In this document: positions 54,701 through 63,824 of the stretch, one piece after another
How positions within the stretch are numbered: the first letter of the stretch is position 1
Layout: each line of letters starts with the position of its first letter
Source of the DNA: Caloranaerobacter sp. TR13
Lineage (GTDB): Bacteria > Bacillota > Clostridia > Tissierellales > Thermohalobacteraceae
DNA length: 64,000 bases
Reading direction: 5' to 3'
Assembly: GCF_001316435.1 (NCBI RefSeq)
Contig: NZ_JXLL01000003.1
Span: 1 to 64,000 of the forward strand
Program-made: the position numbers and the translations under genes
Notes under the pieces: generated by a model
Seen by the model: the letters and a program-made list of their open reading frames with translations, nothing else
What the model was told of the DNA's origin: nothing
Databases searched by the model: none

Positions 54701-57673
54701 TTATTTAATTTTCCTAAATAGTACTACTTCCTCTAAATCAATATACCCTTCATCATTACCATTATGTTGGAATCTTAAGTATTGTGTACCTGGTTTTATA
54801 TCTGAATCTGTTTTAATTTCCAAACTATAAATTTGCCAGTCTTTAGTAAGTTTTATATTAGTCAAGCTACCTTGGTTCTTTTTCTTAGCCTTATAATCGA
54901 TTACATAAAATCTAAACGTATTTTCTCTGACAGTACCTCTAGCTTTAAAATAAATTTTATATTTAGTATTTGGCTCTAGTTTCAAACCATAAGGATAAAT
55001 AATACCATATGACTCACCATTATTTGTTATTCTTATAAATTGTCCTTCATTCTTAACTTCATATTTTATATTTCCTTCTTTAGAATTCCAAGTACTTAAC
55101 TTATCTATATTACCATTATTATCTATATCTAAATCAAAATAATAAGCGAAATCTAATGTATAATTTCTATCTATCTTATATTCTCTATTATTTAAATTCT
55201 CATAGTTAAATTGAATAACTCCAATTTTATATAATAAATCTTCATTATAGTGTAATGGTTTTAACGCCCTCTTATTTATTTCATTTATCTGTTCTTTTAC
55301 TTTATACGCTCTTTCAATAATTACTTTTGCTTTATCTAAATCTTTCTTTTGATTCGCATAGTAATAAAATACTGTAAGATAAGCATCACATTTTTGAAGA
55401 TAGTTTTCAGTTCTCATAGGCTGTAATTTTACAGACTCATCAATTAAATCAAGTCCTTTTTCAATTTGTCCTATACCCATGTAAAAAGATGCACCTATTG
55501 CTTTAAATCTTGAACTGTATTTTGCTAATTGTAAAACCCTTTCGATTTGCATTTCAGCTTTAGTAATATAGTTTTTGTCTTTAGTAATTTTATATTTAAC
55601 CTTATAGAATGTAGCCAAATCACTTTTATACTCAGGCTTAAATGAATCGAATGTAGATGCTTTTTCAAAATATTTAATTGCAGCATCTATATTTTTATCT
55701 TTATTAGCAGTTAATGCTTTTTGAGCATATACATGTCCCATATATAAAGAAGATGATGATAATATAAGGAATATTAAACCTACTACATAAACAATTTTTA
55801 ATATCTCGTTTTTATTTTTTACATCAAAAACCTTATCAACCTTAATACCATTAACCAACATTCCTATTAAAGCCCACAACACAAATGTTAGTGCAGAAAG
55901 CGATAAGTCAAAATCCATAAATGCGTGTACAAATATAGATAAAATTGATACATATAATGATGCAATCAAAATCTTTTTATTATCTGTATCTTCACTTTTA
56001 AACTTTTTATATATGTAATAAGTTATAAAACAAAGGAAACTAATGAATATAAGTAACCCTATCAAACCTATTTCTATCCACATTTGAAGAAAATAGTTGT
56101 GTGCCTGGGTTGTCCAATACATATATGATTGATACTTTTGGTATAGTGTTACCCAGCCACCACCACCAGTACCAAATATAAAATAGTCTTTTATTATCTT
56201 AAAAGCATCTTTATAAAACACAATTCTTCCTTGAGCACTACTTTCTTTTAAGCTAATACTTTCCAGTCTTGATACAATGCTTTCTGGAATATACTTGTAT
56301 TTTAGTTTTATATTTTTAATAATTTCTTTAGTTTTTGAATCAACTACCTTTACTTCATAAAAGGTTATAGATGTACCCGCATAATAATTTTCAAAGATTA
56401 TTTTTACTCCTTCTGTATTCTCAAGTGTTGTAAATTGCATACTAGCTTCTTCTTTTGTATAATCCGATATATTAAGAAATTCTAATTTTTCTAATTTACC
56501 TTCTGTATTTATACTATATACTCTTACTCGTCCTGCAAAAGGCTTATCATTTTTATTTACACCTTTATACTTAATCAGTAACTCATACTCAGTATTAGGT
56601 TGAACTTCTTCTACTTTTCTTGCAATACTTGTCCAAGTATTTTGTGTTGTATTGTTAGCTAGTGTTAATGAAGTAGTTGTATTGATAATATATATAACAG
56701 CACTACTAAAAATAACTATAACAATTCCTAAAGCTATTATAAGTTTTTTTACTGAAACTTCTCTTAATTTATAATCAATAAGCGATATAAGGTAAGTTAG
56801 TATCCCCATTAATAATAATGAACTAATAAATATTATCCATAAAATATAACTTTTTTCTTCAATCTTTTGTGAAAATACGAACGCTAAAGGTATGCTAACA
56901 GCTATATTTGCAAATATATATATTAAGGTTTCTAATTTTCTTTTATTAGGTATAGTTATAATAAATAATAGAAGTATAAAAGGTAATATAAGCCACATAC
57001 CTCTTGAATATGTAAGTATAAAAGCAAATAATAATATGTTCGAAAAAATACCATATACAGCCTTATATAATCTCTTTTGTTGTATAGTTATTAATCCTAT
57101 AGTTACAATAAACAAAGCTCCTAGATATGAAGCTAAAGCATTAGGATATTGTAATGTTGAACTAATTCTATTACCAACATATGCTCCATTATAGTTCCAT
57201 GTACCAATTGCAGAACCTATACCTATAATAGCTACTATTACTCCACTTATTACAAGAACATTTAATAACCACTTCTGTCTTTTTTCTGTATACATTAAAT
57301 CTCTGACTAATAAGAATATTAAGAAGTAGTTAGCATATTTTAAAAACTCACCTATCGCTAATCTAGTATTTACTCCATAAAATATAGAGATAAAATACAT
57401 AAACACTACACCTATAGCAGCTATGTCTATAGGTGTTTTTACCAAGTCATACTCTTTATCTTTAAACTTTGAAATAAGCCATATTAAAGCTAAAGTAAAT
57501 GAAAATATATGTGTTGGCAAAAGCTCTTTTTCAAAGTACAGTCCTCTAAAGAATGGTGGATAAAATAGTAAGATGCATAAACCAATAAAAACTATATTTT
57601 CTACATTAATATTTGCTAGTTTTAGTTTGTGTGTATTTTTTGAAATTTTAGAAGTCAATGTTAATACCCCCAA
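54701..57673 (-). CDS. O-antigen ligase/polymerase-family protein with added carbohydrate-binding-like modules and TPRs
   Basis: A 990-residue protein. Membrane segments fill about 25-330, with TYSRGMW (Arg224). An extracytoplasmic beta-rich module (about 331-449) resembles a carbohydrate-binding fold. The Wzy_C loop follows with FGTGGGGW and TQAHNYFLQMW (His525), matching the Arg and His expected of WaaL-type enzymes. More membrane segments run to about 655, then TPR-like helices (about 658-800) and a second carbohydrate-binding-like module (about 845-990) ending LRFQHNGNDEGYIDLEEV. It probably moves finished polymer from its lipid carrier to a wall or protein acceptor, or polymerises it. 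Fusion is much longer than the usual 400-500 residues. Confidence 0.83.
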   Translation of the reverse strand: MGVLTLTSKISKNTHKLKLANINVENIVFIGLCILLFYPPFFRGLYFEKELLPTHIFSFTLALIWLISKFKDKEYDLVKTPIDIAAIGVVFMYFISIFYGVNTRLAIGEFLKYANYFLIFLLVRDLMYTEKRQKWLLNVLVISGVIVAIIGIGSAIGTWNYNGAYVGNRISSTLQYPNALASYLGALFIVTIGLITIQQKRLYKAVYGIFSNILLFAFILTYSRGMWLILPFILLLFIITIPNKRKLETLIYIFANIAVSIPLAFVFSQKIEEKSYILWIIFISSLLLMGILTYLISLIDYKLREVSVKKLIIALGIVIVIFSSAVIYIINTTTSLTLANNTTQNTWTSIARKVEEVQPNTEYELLIKYKGVNKNDKPFAGRVRVYSINTEGKLEKLEFLNISDYTKEEASMQFTTLENTEGVKIIFENYYAGTSITFYEVKVVDSKTKEIIKNIKLKYKYIPESIVSRLESISLKESSAQGRIVFYKDAFKIIKDYFIFGTGGGGWVTLYQKYQSYMYWTTQAHNYFLQMWIEIGLIGLLIFISFLCFITYYIYKKFKSEDTDNKKILIASLYVSILSIFVHAFMDFDLSLSALTFVLWALIGMLVNGIKVDKVFDVKNKNEILKIVYVVGLIFLILSSSSLYMGHVYAQKALTANKDKNIDAAIKYFEKASTFDSFKPEYKSDLATFYKVKYKITKDKNYITKAEMQIERVLQLAKYSSRFKAIGASFYMGIGQIEKGLDLIDESVKLQPMRTENYLQKCDAYLTVFYYYANQKKDLDKAKVIIERAYKVKEQINEINKRALKPLHYNEDLLYKIGVIQFNYENLNNREYKIDRNYTLDFAYYFDLDIDNNGNIDKLSTWNSKEGNIKYEVKNEGQFIRITNNGESYGIIYPYGLKLEPNTKYKIYFKARGTVRENTFRFYVIDYKAKKKNQGSLTNIKLTKDWQIYSLEIKTDSDIKPGTQYLRFQHNGNDEGYIDLEEVVLFRKIK

Positions 57674-57821
57674 GGTATGCTTGTTTTTCTATAAAATATA
57701 TAAACAAGCATATATTATTATAATAAAAATTCACGTTTTATTCAACCTAAAAATGGCTATTTTTCAACACTTTCGTCCGTCATATTGCAACCTTTTTCGA
57801 CATTTATCTTCAAAATATGAT

Positions 57822-59141
57822 TTATTCTGACTTATTAGTTGCTTCTTCAGCTGAACTTTCCCAATACTCTTTAAAGAATACTACAAATACTCCTACCATA
57901 ATACCTAGTACTCCTGCTATTGCTAGGTTTAGCATTTTCTTAGGTGAAACTGGAGTTTCTGGTATTACAGCTTTTGAAACTATAAGTATGCTTGAATCTC
58001 CTATTTCTGATGATTCAGCTATTCTTGTTTCTTCATATTTCTTTAAGAAAGCATCGTATGTGCTTTGAGCAAGGTTTACTTTTCTTTGAATAAGACTTTC
58101 TTGATGCTCTTTTTCTGCTAGCTCTACTTGAATATTTTCTAATTCTTTCTTTGTTAATTCTATTTTATTTTTAATATCTTCTATTTCTTTTGATGTCTCT
58201 GCAATTGAAATTCTATAGTTTGAAACTTTATTATTTAGACTTAAATAATTGGAGTTTATTTGTTCATTCTCCATAGTTAAGCTTAGAACATCTTTAGTTT
58301 CTAAATTAGCAGTGTCAGTTACTAATTGACTTAATATAGGATCTTCTGAAATAGATTTCTTTGTAATTAATACCTTTGGTGTTGCTTTAAGTTCTTTTTC
58401 TGCAGCTTCTAAAGCCGCTTCAAGTTTGTTTAACGCAACTTCTTTTTGAACTAGTTGAGTCTTATAGCTAGTTAAAAGGTTCAACTTTGAGCTAACTTCT
58501 GCTTTAAGTTCATCTACACCTCTAGGTTGTGATAAGAACTGTTCAAGCTCTAATAACGCATCATCTAGCTTTTTCTTTTCTACCTCTAGTTGTGATTGTA
58601 TGAATTGTGAAGATTTTGATGCCTGTTGTTTTGCCATGTTAGATATAAATGAAGTAAATTTTTGTGCTACTGTATTTGCTATTTTTGCTGCTAGTTCAGG
58701 ATCTGTATATTTAACTTTAACTGCTATAAGGTTAGTATCTTTTATAGTTTCTAGCTCAATCATTTCTTTAAGTACGTTTAATGTAAACTCTTCTTTATCT
58801 AATCCTAATTCATCTATAGTCTGCTTCAGTATCTCTGGATTTTTTATCTGCTCTTTATATGTTTGTATAGTCATAATTGGATATGAAGAAATAGTGTCTA
58901 ATATACCTTGTATGTCATCAGAAATTTTCTGATTTACTAACCTTTCAGTTGCAAAGGATGCCATAAGTGTTGTTCTAGCTTCATAAGTTGGATCTATTAT
59001 AAAGAAACTAAATATTCCTGATGTTAATACACTTATGATAGTTATAATAGCTATAAGCTTCCAACCTTTTAGTAGAACTTCGATGATTTCTCGTAAGCTG
59101 ATTTCGTCGTAATAGTAATTTTGCTGATCTATTTGTGGCAT
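57822..59141 (-). CDS. Wzz/GNVR-type polysaccharide chain-length protein (long)
   Basis: A 439-residue membrane protein with segments at about 31-51 and 402-422. A Wzz domain comes first, then long coiled-coil (about 175-370) and the GNVR-type return near VSKAVIPETPVSPKK (about 384-398). It starts the polysaccharide operon as transcribed. The cytoplasmic tail after the last segment is short (KEYWESSAEEATNKSE) and no kinase domain is fused, so it may work with the CpsD at 36458 or alone. Companion to the shorter Wzz at 37251. Confidence 0.9.
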   Translation of the reverse strand: MPQIDQQNYYYDEISLREIIEVLLKGWKLIAIITIISVLTSGIFSFFIIDPTYEARTTLMASFATERLVNQKISDDIQGILDTISSYPIMTIQTYKEQIKNPEILKQTIDELGLDKEEFTLNVLKEMIELETIKDTNLIAVKVKYTDPELAAKIANTVAQKFTSFISNMAKQQASKSSQFIQSQLEVEKKKLDDALLELEQFLSQPRGVDELKAEVSSKLNLLTSYKTQLVQKEVALNKLEAALEAAEKELKATPKVLITKKSISEDPILSQLVTDTANLETKDVLSLTMENEQINSNYLSLNNKVSNYRISIAETSKEIEDIKNKIELTKKELENIQVELAEKEHQESLIQRKVNLAQSTYDAFLKKYEETRIAESSEIGDSSILIVSKAVIPETPVSPKKMLNLAIAGVLGIMVGVFVVFFKEYWESSAEEATNKSE

Positions 59142-59326
59142 AGTTTATTCCTCGCTTTCTATATTAGTTAATAATAGTTAATAGTTGATAGTGGGTGGAT
59201 AGTTAAAGTATCATGGAACTGTTTTAATAATTTCGATATAATTTGACATAATTCCTTCTTAAAAATAATATTTTTTCATAGGTATTTTGTTGCATTTTTG
59301 TTATTTCTATAGTTTTTGATATATTA

Positions 59327-59356
59327 ATTTTAATAAGTTTTTTTATAGAGTGTCAA
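59327..59356 (-). promoter_or_regulatory. candidate sigma-A promoter of the polysaccharide operon
   Basis: Minus-strand TTGACA (59351-59356) and TAAAAT (59327-59332) with an 18-base spacer, giving a start near 59320 and a long untranslated leader before the Wzz ATG at 59141. The -10 box is imperfect. Confidence 0.5.
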
Positions 59357-59395
59357 TGTACTGTCGTTCGCAATTCAGCTTTTTAGTAAAATTAA

Positions 59396-59436
59396 AACTT
59401 CTGAGGTAATAAACATGGTTCATTATCCCAGAAGTT
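59396..59436 (-). terminator. terminator of the N-acetylglucosamine operon
   Basis: AACTTCTG/CAGAAGTT outer stem and an inner GATAATGAA/TTTATTAC-like stem on the minus strand, followed by TTTAATTTT. It lies 38 bases after the stop codon of the last gene. Confidence 0.75.
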
Positions 59437-59473
59437 CTGCGATTTGAATAAAATGTGAAGCTAAACTCTATTA

Positions 59474-60394
59474 TTATCTATTTACCGACCTTGCCATTCT
59501 TCTATAAGTATGTCTTTTTCCTCTTATTGCAATAGAATAAGTCATAATATTTTCAGGTATAGCTACTCCAGTAAAACCTGCATCTCCTATATGATGCATA
59601 TCTGCACCAGCCATTTTGCTGTTTAATGCAATTGTCTTTATTGTATTTTCATCAGCTCCTTCTTGTGAAGTCCCAATAGTTGTCATAGCTAATGCTCCAT
59701 ATTTGTGAATTACATCAATTAGCATTTTAGCATATTGAACAGTCATTCCAGGTACAGTCCCAGGAGCAGGTAAAAGTATAATATCACTGCCAGCTTCAAT
59801 GAACTCTACAACTGTTTTTTCATCAATTATTCCTCCACCTGATTCATGTGTACTACCAGCACCATGCATTTTACCAGAAATTATAATAATGTCATTTCCT
59901 ACTTTGTCTCTTATTTCTTTTATTGAATCTATTATCTTTTTATTTGTGACTCCAGTTTTAGGATTCCCAGTTAAAACTATCATATCGATACCATGTTCAA
60001 TAGCTTTTTTTACATTCTCTGGTGTTGCCAATCTTCCTTTTGGTAATTCTACACGTTTTTCAATTAATTCAGCATCTAAATCTACTGGTTCTAAGTTTAT
60101 GCCCACAAATCTACCAGTTAATCTTTTTATCTCACTTACTACTTTTTCACCTTTTTCTATAGGTAATCCCAAAACTTGAGGATTGTTTACGTCATAGAAG
60201 TTTAAAAGCACTATATCTGCACCAAAAGCACATACTAATTCAACATTACTAACATCTCCATAAAGAGGAGGGTATACACCTACAACTTCAGAAACAATAG
60301 TTCTTCCTTCAGCAGCCCTTATACTTTGAATAATCTCATTCTTTGACATTTTGTATATATCAGAAGAATTTAAATCGAGAATTCTCTTTACCAT
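59474..60394 (-). CDS. uncharacterised TIM-barrel protein in the nag operon (DUF7916-like)
   Basis: A 306-residue protein with a probable TIM-barrel fold: repeated strand motifs GADIVLLNFYD (about 79-89), DMIVLTGNPKTG (about 136-147), IIIISGKMHGAG (about 168-179) and GSDIILLPAPGTVPG (about 200-214). Later it has TTIGTSQEGAD and GADMHHIGDAG (about 268-278). It resembles the proteins loosely labelled phosphoenolpyruvate-mutase-like or DUF7916 that accompany PTS genes. It follows nagB by 15 bases and ends the operon. A sugar-phosphate lyase, aldolase or epimerase role is possible; no reaction is established from sequence. Confidence 0.75.
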   Translation of the reverse strand: MVKRILDLNSSDIYKMSKNEIIQSIRAAEGRTIVSEVVGVYPPLYGDVSNVELVCAFGADIVLLNFYDVNNPQVLGLPIEKGEKVVSEIKRLTGRFVGINLEPVDLDAELIEKRVELPKGRLATPENVKKAIEHGIDMIVLTGNPKTGVTNKKIIDSIKEIRDKVGNDIIIISGKMHGAGSTHESGGGIIDEKTVVEFIEAGSDIILLPAPGTVPGMTVQYAKMLIDVIHKYGALAMTTIGTSQEGADENTIKTIALNSKMAGADMHHIGDAGFTGVAIPENIMTYSIAIRGKRHTYRRMARSVNR

Positions 60395-60409
60395 AATAAC
60401 CCCCCTAAC

Positions 60410-61135
60410 CTATAATAATGAAGCTGCTTCCTTATCAGCTATAACGATAACATCTGGATGTAGTTGTAATACAGATGCAGGTACTTCTGGTATAATTTTA
60501 CCCTTAACAGCTTTATATATAGCCTCTGCTTTTTCTTTTCCGGAAGCAAGTAATAATATCTTTCTTGCATGCATTATGGTCTTTATTCCCATACTTATTG
60601 CTTTAGTAGGAACTTCCTGTATTGAATTAAAGAATCTAGAATTTGCTTTTATTGTATCTTCATCAAGTTCTACAAGATGTGTTTTAGCTTCAAATTTTAA
60701 GTCTGGCTCGTTAAAACCTATATGTCCATTTCTTCCAATTCCTAATACTTGTAAATCTATACCTCCTGCTTGTTGTATCTTTTTTTCGTATTCTTCACAT
60801 TCTTTTTCAATACTTTCTGTCATTCCATTTGGAATATGTATATTTTCTTTTTTTATGTTTACGTGATTAAATAAGTTTTCCATCATATAGTAGTGATAGC
60901 TTTGTGGGTTTTCTTTTGGTAAACCATAATATTCATCTAAGTTAAATGTCTTTATGTTAGCAAAGTCTATATCCCCATTATTATAAAGTCTTATTAATTC
61001 TCTATACATTCCCTTTGGCGTATCTCCTGTCGCAAGACCTATAACACTATCTGGTTTTAGTATAATCTGACTTGCTACTATGTTAGCTGCTTTTCTGCTC
61101 ATTTCCTCATAATCCTTTACAATTATTACTTTCAA
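60410..61135 (-). CDS. nagB: glucosamine-6-phosphate deaminase
   Basis: A 241-residue enzyme converting glucosamine 6-phosphate to fructose 6-phosphate and ammonia. Diagnostic segments are [18 protein letters not shown] (about 35-52), [11 protein letters not shown] (about 63-73), [15 protein letters not shown] (about 130-144) and the late [18 protein letters not shown] (about 185-202). The short C-terminus without the allosteric extension of E. coli NagB fits the Firmicute form. Sits between nagA and the TIM-barrel gene. Confidence 0.96.
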   Translation of the reverse strand: MKVIIVKDYEEMSRKAANIVASQIILKPDSVIGLATGDTPKGMYRELIRLYNNGDIDFANIKTFNLDEYYGLPKENPQSYHYYMMENLFNHVNIKKENIHIPNGMTESIEKECEEYEKKIQQAGGIDLQVLGIGRNGHIGFNEPDLKFEAKTHLVELDEDTIKANSRFFNSIQEVPTKAISMGIKTIMHARKILLLASGKEKAEAIYKAVKGKIIPEVPASVLQLHPDVIVIADKEAASLL

Positions 61136-61209
61136 AGTCTTGTCCTCCTCTCCTATCCATATTCGAGTACTAGTATATCTACAATAATAAATTCTTCGCT
61201 ACTTAAAAA

Positions 61210-62364
61210 TTAAAGTTTATTAAAAACAATTTTACCTTCTACAACAGTAAAATATATATTTAAATCTTCATCAAAGATTGTTATATCTGCATCTTTGCCT
61301 ATGTTAAGACTACCTTTATTTTTATCTATTCCAATCACTTTAGCTGGATTTTGTGTAACTAATTTAATAACTTCATGTAATTTAATGTTGGTGTTTTCTA
61401 AAATATTTTTTACTGCTTTATTTAACGTTAATATACTTCCAGCTAAAGTGTTATTTTCTAATCTTGCCGAGCCAGATTTTACTATAACTTTTTGACCTCC
61501 TAGTTCATATATACCTTCTTTCATACATCCAGCTCTCATTGAATCAGTTATAAGTACTAAGTTTTCTACACCTTTTATGTCTATGAGTAATTGAAAAATA
61601 GCTGGGTGTACATGAATTTTATCAGCTATTAATTCACATGTAATGTTACTATTAAAAACTGCGCCTACAATCCCTGGATCTCTATGATGCATCGGAGTCA
61701 TCGCATTAAAAAGATGTGTAGCGTGTTTTATTCCGCTTTTGATAGCTTTTTTTGCCTCATCATAAGTTGCATTAGAATGACCAATAGAAAGGGTTATGTT
61801 ACTATAATCCTTCATTTTTTGTAAAAATTTATACCCTTCATCCATTTCTGGTGCTAGTGTAATTATTTTAATAATGTCTAAGTACTCTTTGATAAAGTCG
61901 AAGTCAGGCTTCAAAATATATTTTGCATTTTGAGCACCTTTATATTTTTCATTTATAAAAGGTCCTTCCATGTGTACTCCTAATACTTTTGCTCCTTGAA
62001 TATCTAGATAGGTAGCTTGTCTCACTATATTTAGCGCTTTATATATAGTATATCTATCCATAGTCATTGTAGTTGGTAAGAAACCTGTAACTCCAGTTTT
62101 TGCTATAGTGTTGCTAATGTTAGTTATGGATTCTATAGTGCCATCCATAATATCACTTCCACCAGCACCATGTATGTGAATATCAATAAAACCAGGTGAT
62201 ATGAATTTCCCTTTAACATCTATTAAGTCTATATTTTTATATCTATCTATTTCTTGTAAATCTAAAATATCAATTATCTTTTCATTAAATATCAATACTT
62301 TGTTTTCTATGATTGAATAATCATGTATTATTTTCCCATTGATAAGGCCATATATTTTCTTCAT
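61210..62364 (-). CDS. nagA: N-acetylglucosamine-6-phosphate deacetylase
   Basis: A 384-residue amidohydrolase removing acetate from GlcNAc 6-phosphate. Metal and substrate motifs: PGFIDIHIHGAGGSDIMDG (about 57-75), GVHMEGPFINEKYKGAQN (about 129-146), ITLSIGHSNATYDEA (about 190-204), KHATHLFNAMTPMHHRDPG (about 213-231) and VLITDSM.AG (about 270-279). It lies between the PTS transporter and nagB and follows a hairpin that may lower its expression relative to the transporter. Confidence 0.96.
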   Translation of the reverse strand: MKKIYGLINGKIIHDYSIIENKVLIFNEKIIDILDLQEIDRYKNIDLIDVKGKFISPGFIDIHIHGAGGSDIMDGTIESITNISNTIAKTGVTGFLPTTMTMDRYTIYKALNIVRQATYLDIQGAKVLGVHMEGPFINEKYKGAQNAKYILKPDFDFIKEYLDIIKIITLAPEMDEGYKFLQKMKDYSNITLSIGHSNATYDEAKKAIKSGIKHATHLFNAMTPMHHRDPGIVGAVFNSNITCELIADKIHVHPAIFQLLIDIKGVENLVLITDSMRAGCMKEGIYELGGQKVIVKSGSARLENNTLAGSILTLNKAVKNILENTNIKLHEVIKLVTQNPAKVIGIDKNKGSLNIGKDADITIFDEDLNIYFTVVEGKIVFNKL

Positions 62365-62391
62365 ACTTTATCGTCCTTTCTTTTGACAAAA

Positions 62392-62422
62392 TGACATGGT
62401 AGCAAGTCGAGCTACCATGTCA
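62392..62422 (-). terminator. hairpin between the PTS gene and nagA
   Basis: A perfect 12-bp stem TGACATGGTAGC/GCTACCATGTCA with a seven-base loop, followed on the minus strand by TTTTG. It starts ten bases after the PTS stop codon and probably gives partial termination or mRNA end protection within the operon. Confidence 0.7.
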
Positions 62423-62432
62423 ATGCCAGTCT

Positions 62433-63824
62433 TTAGGATACAACTGTATTTTTAGCCATTAGCCTTTTCATTTCATCTGCTATTAGTTCAGCCTTAGTGC
62501 CTACAACAACTTGCATATTTTTATTATTAGGTCTAAGTACGCCAGACGCACCTAGTTTTTTAAGTTCTGCATCATTAACTATAGAAGCATCTTTTAATGT
62601 TAATCTAAGTCTTGTAATACAAGCATCTATTTCTTCAATATTTTCTATTCCACCTAGCTTTTCTATATATGCTGACGCTACCCCTGATAACCCCTTGCTT
62701 TCTATCTCACTATCTATTGAGCTACTTTCTTCATCTAATCTACCTGGAGTAGGTAAGTTTAATTTCTTGATTACGTAAACAAAAATTAAATAGTAAATTA
62801 ACCCAAAAACTAAACCAATAGGTATTAATAGCCAACCTTTTGTAGCCAATCCCATATTTAGGAAATAGTCTATAGCTCCAGCAGAAAAACCAAAACCATG
62901 TCTAATACCTAAAACATGAACTACAGCTAATGATAAACCAGTAAGTATAGCATGTGTTATATATAGAATTGGAGCTAAAAACATAAATATGAATTCTACT
63001 GGTTCAGTTATACCAGTAAGGAAAGATGTAAATGCAACACTTATCATTGCTCCACTAATTGCCTTTCTATTTTCAGGCTTAGCCATTGTAATCATCGCTA
63101 AAGCTGCTGCAGGAAGTGCAAACATAAATATTGGATAAAAACCTGCCATAAATGAACCTGCAGTTGGATCTCCAGCAAAGAATCTGCTTAAATCTCCAGT
63201 TGCGTCTCCGTATTGACCAAATACAAACCAAATAAAACTATTGATTACATGATGTAATCCAAATGGAATTAATAGTCTGTTTAATACTCCAAAAGCAAAT
63301 ACTCCTACAGCTCCAGCTCCTATTATCCATTCACCAGCTGCTTGAATACCATTTTGAATAGGAGGCCATACATAACCGAAAATAAGTGCTAATACTATAC
63401 TTGCAGCAGCTGTAACAATAGGTACAAATCTTTTACCTCCAAAAAATCCTAGCCAGTCAGGTAGTTTGATATCATGAAATTTATTATATAAAACACCTGC
63501 TACAATACCAGAAATTATACCTGCAAGTACACTCATATTTATATCTGGATTAATAGTGACTATAGCATTAGTTAGAACAAGATAACCTACAGCACCTGCT
63601 AGACCTGCTGATCCGGCACTATCAAAAGATAATCCGACTGCAACACCTATAGCAAATAGTAAAGCAAGATTAGCAAATATAGCTTCCCCAGCTTTCATTA
63701 CAAAAGGAATATTAAATATATCGCTAGCTCCTAATCTAAGTAATAGTGCTGCTGCTGGCAAAACAGCTATTGGTAGCATCAAAGCCTTACCAATTTTTTG
63801 AACTTTCCCAAATGAATTTCTCAC
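62433..63824 (-). CDS. nagE: PTS N-acetylglucosamine-type transporter, IIBC subunits
   Basis: A 463-residue glucose/GlcNAc-family PTS permease. The IIC membrane domain (about 1-360) opens with VQKIGKALMLPIAVLPAAAL and contains GFLTGITEP-like FLTGITEPVEFIFMF; the IIB domain (about 385-463) has the phosphocysteine in IDACITRLRLTL. No IIA domain is attached, so a separate glucose-type IIA must serve it. The GTG at 63824 is preferred because AAGGGGGAG lies just upstream. First gene of the operon with nagA and nagB, which sets GlcNAc as the likely sugar over glucose. Confidence 0.92.
   Translation of the reverse strand: MRNSFGKVQKIGKALMLPIAVLPAAALLLRLGASDIFNIPFVMKAGEAIFANLALLFAIGVAVGLSFDSAGSAGLAGAVGYLVLTNAIVTINPDINMSVLAGIISGIVAGVLYNKFHDIKLPDWLGFFGGKRFVPIVTAAASIVLALIFGYVWPPIQNGIQAAGEWIIGAGAVGVFAFGVLNRLLIPFGLHHVINSFIWFVFGQYGDATGDLSRFFAGDPTAGSFMAGFYPIFMFALPAAALAMITMAKPENRKAISGAMISVAFTSFLTGITEPVEFIFMFLAPILYITHAILTGLSLAVVHVLGIRHGFGFSAGAIDYFLNMGLATKGWLLIPIGLVFGLIYYLIFVYVIKKLNLPTPGRLDEESSSIDSEIESKGLSGVASAYIEKLGGIENIEEIDACITRLRLTLKDASIVNDAELKKLGASGVLRPNNKNMQVVVGTKAELIADEMKRLMAKNTVVS

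Larger units (their letters stand above)
59142..59473. other. intergenic region between N-acetylglucosamine and polysaccharide operons
   Basis: About 330 bases holding a terminator for the operon on the right (59396-59436), a candidate promoter for the polysaccharide operon (59327-59356) and, near 59160-59200, a short run of TTAATAATAGTTAATAGTTG-type micro-repeats. The predicted leader of about 170 bases has no clear riboswitch or hairpin. Confidence 0.55.
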
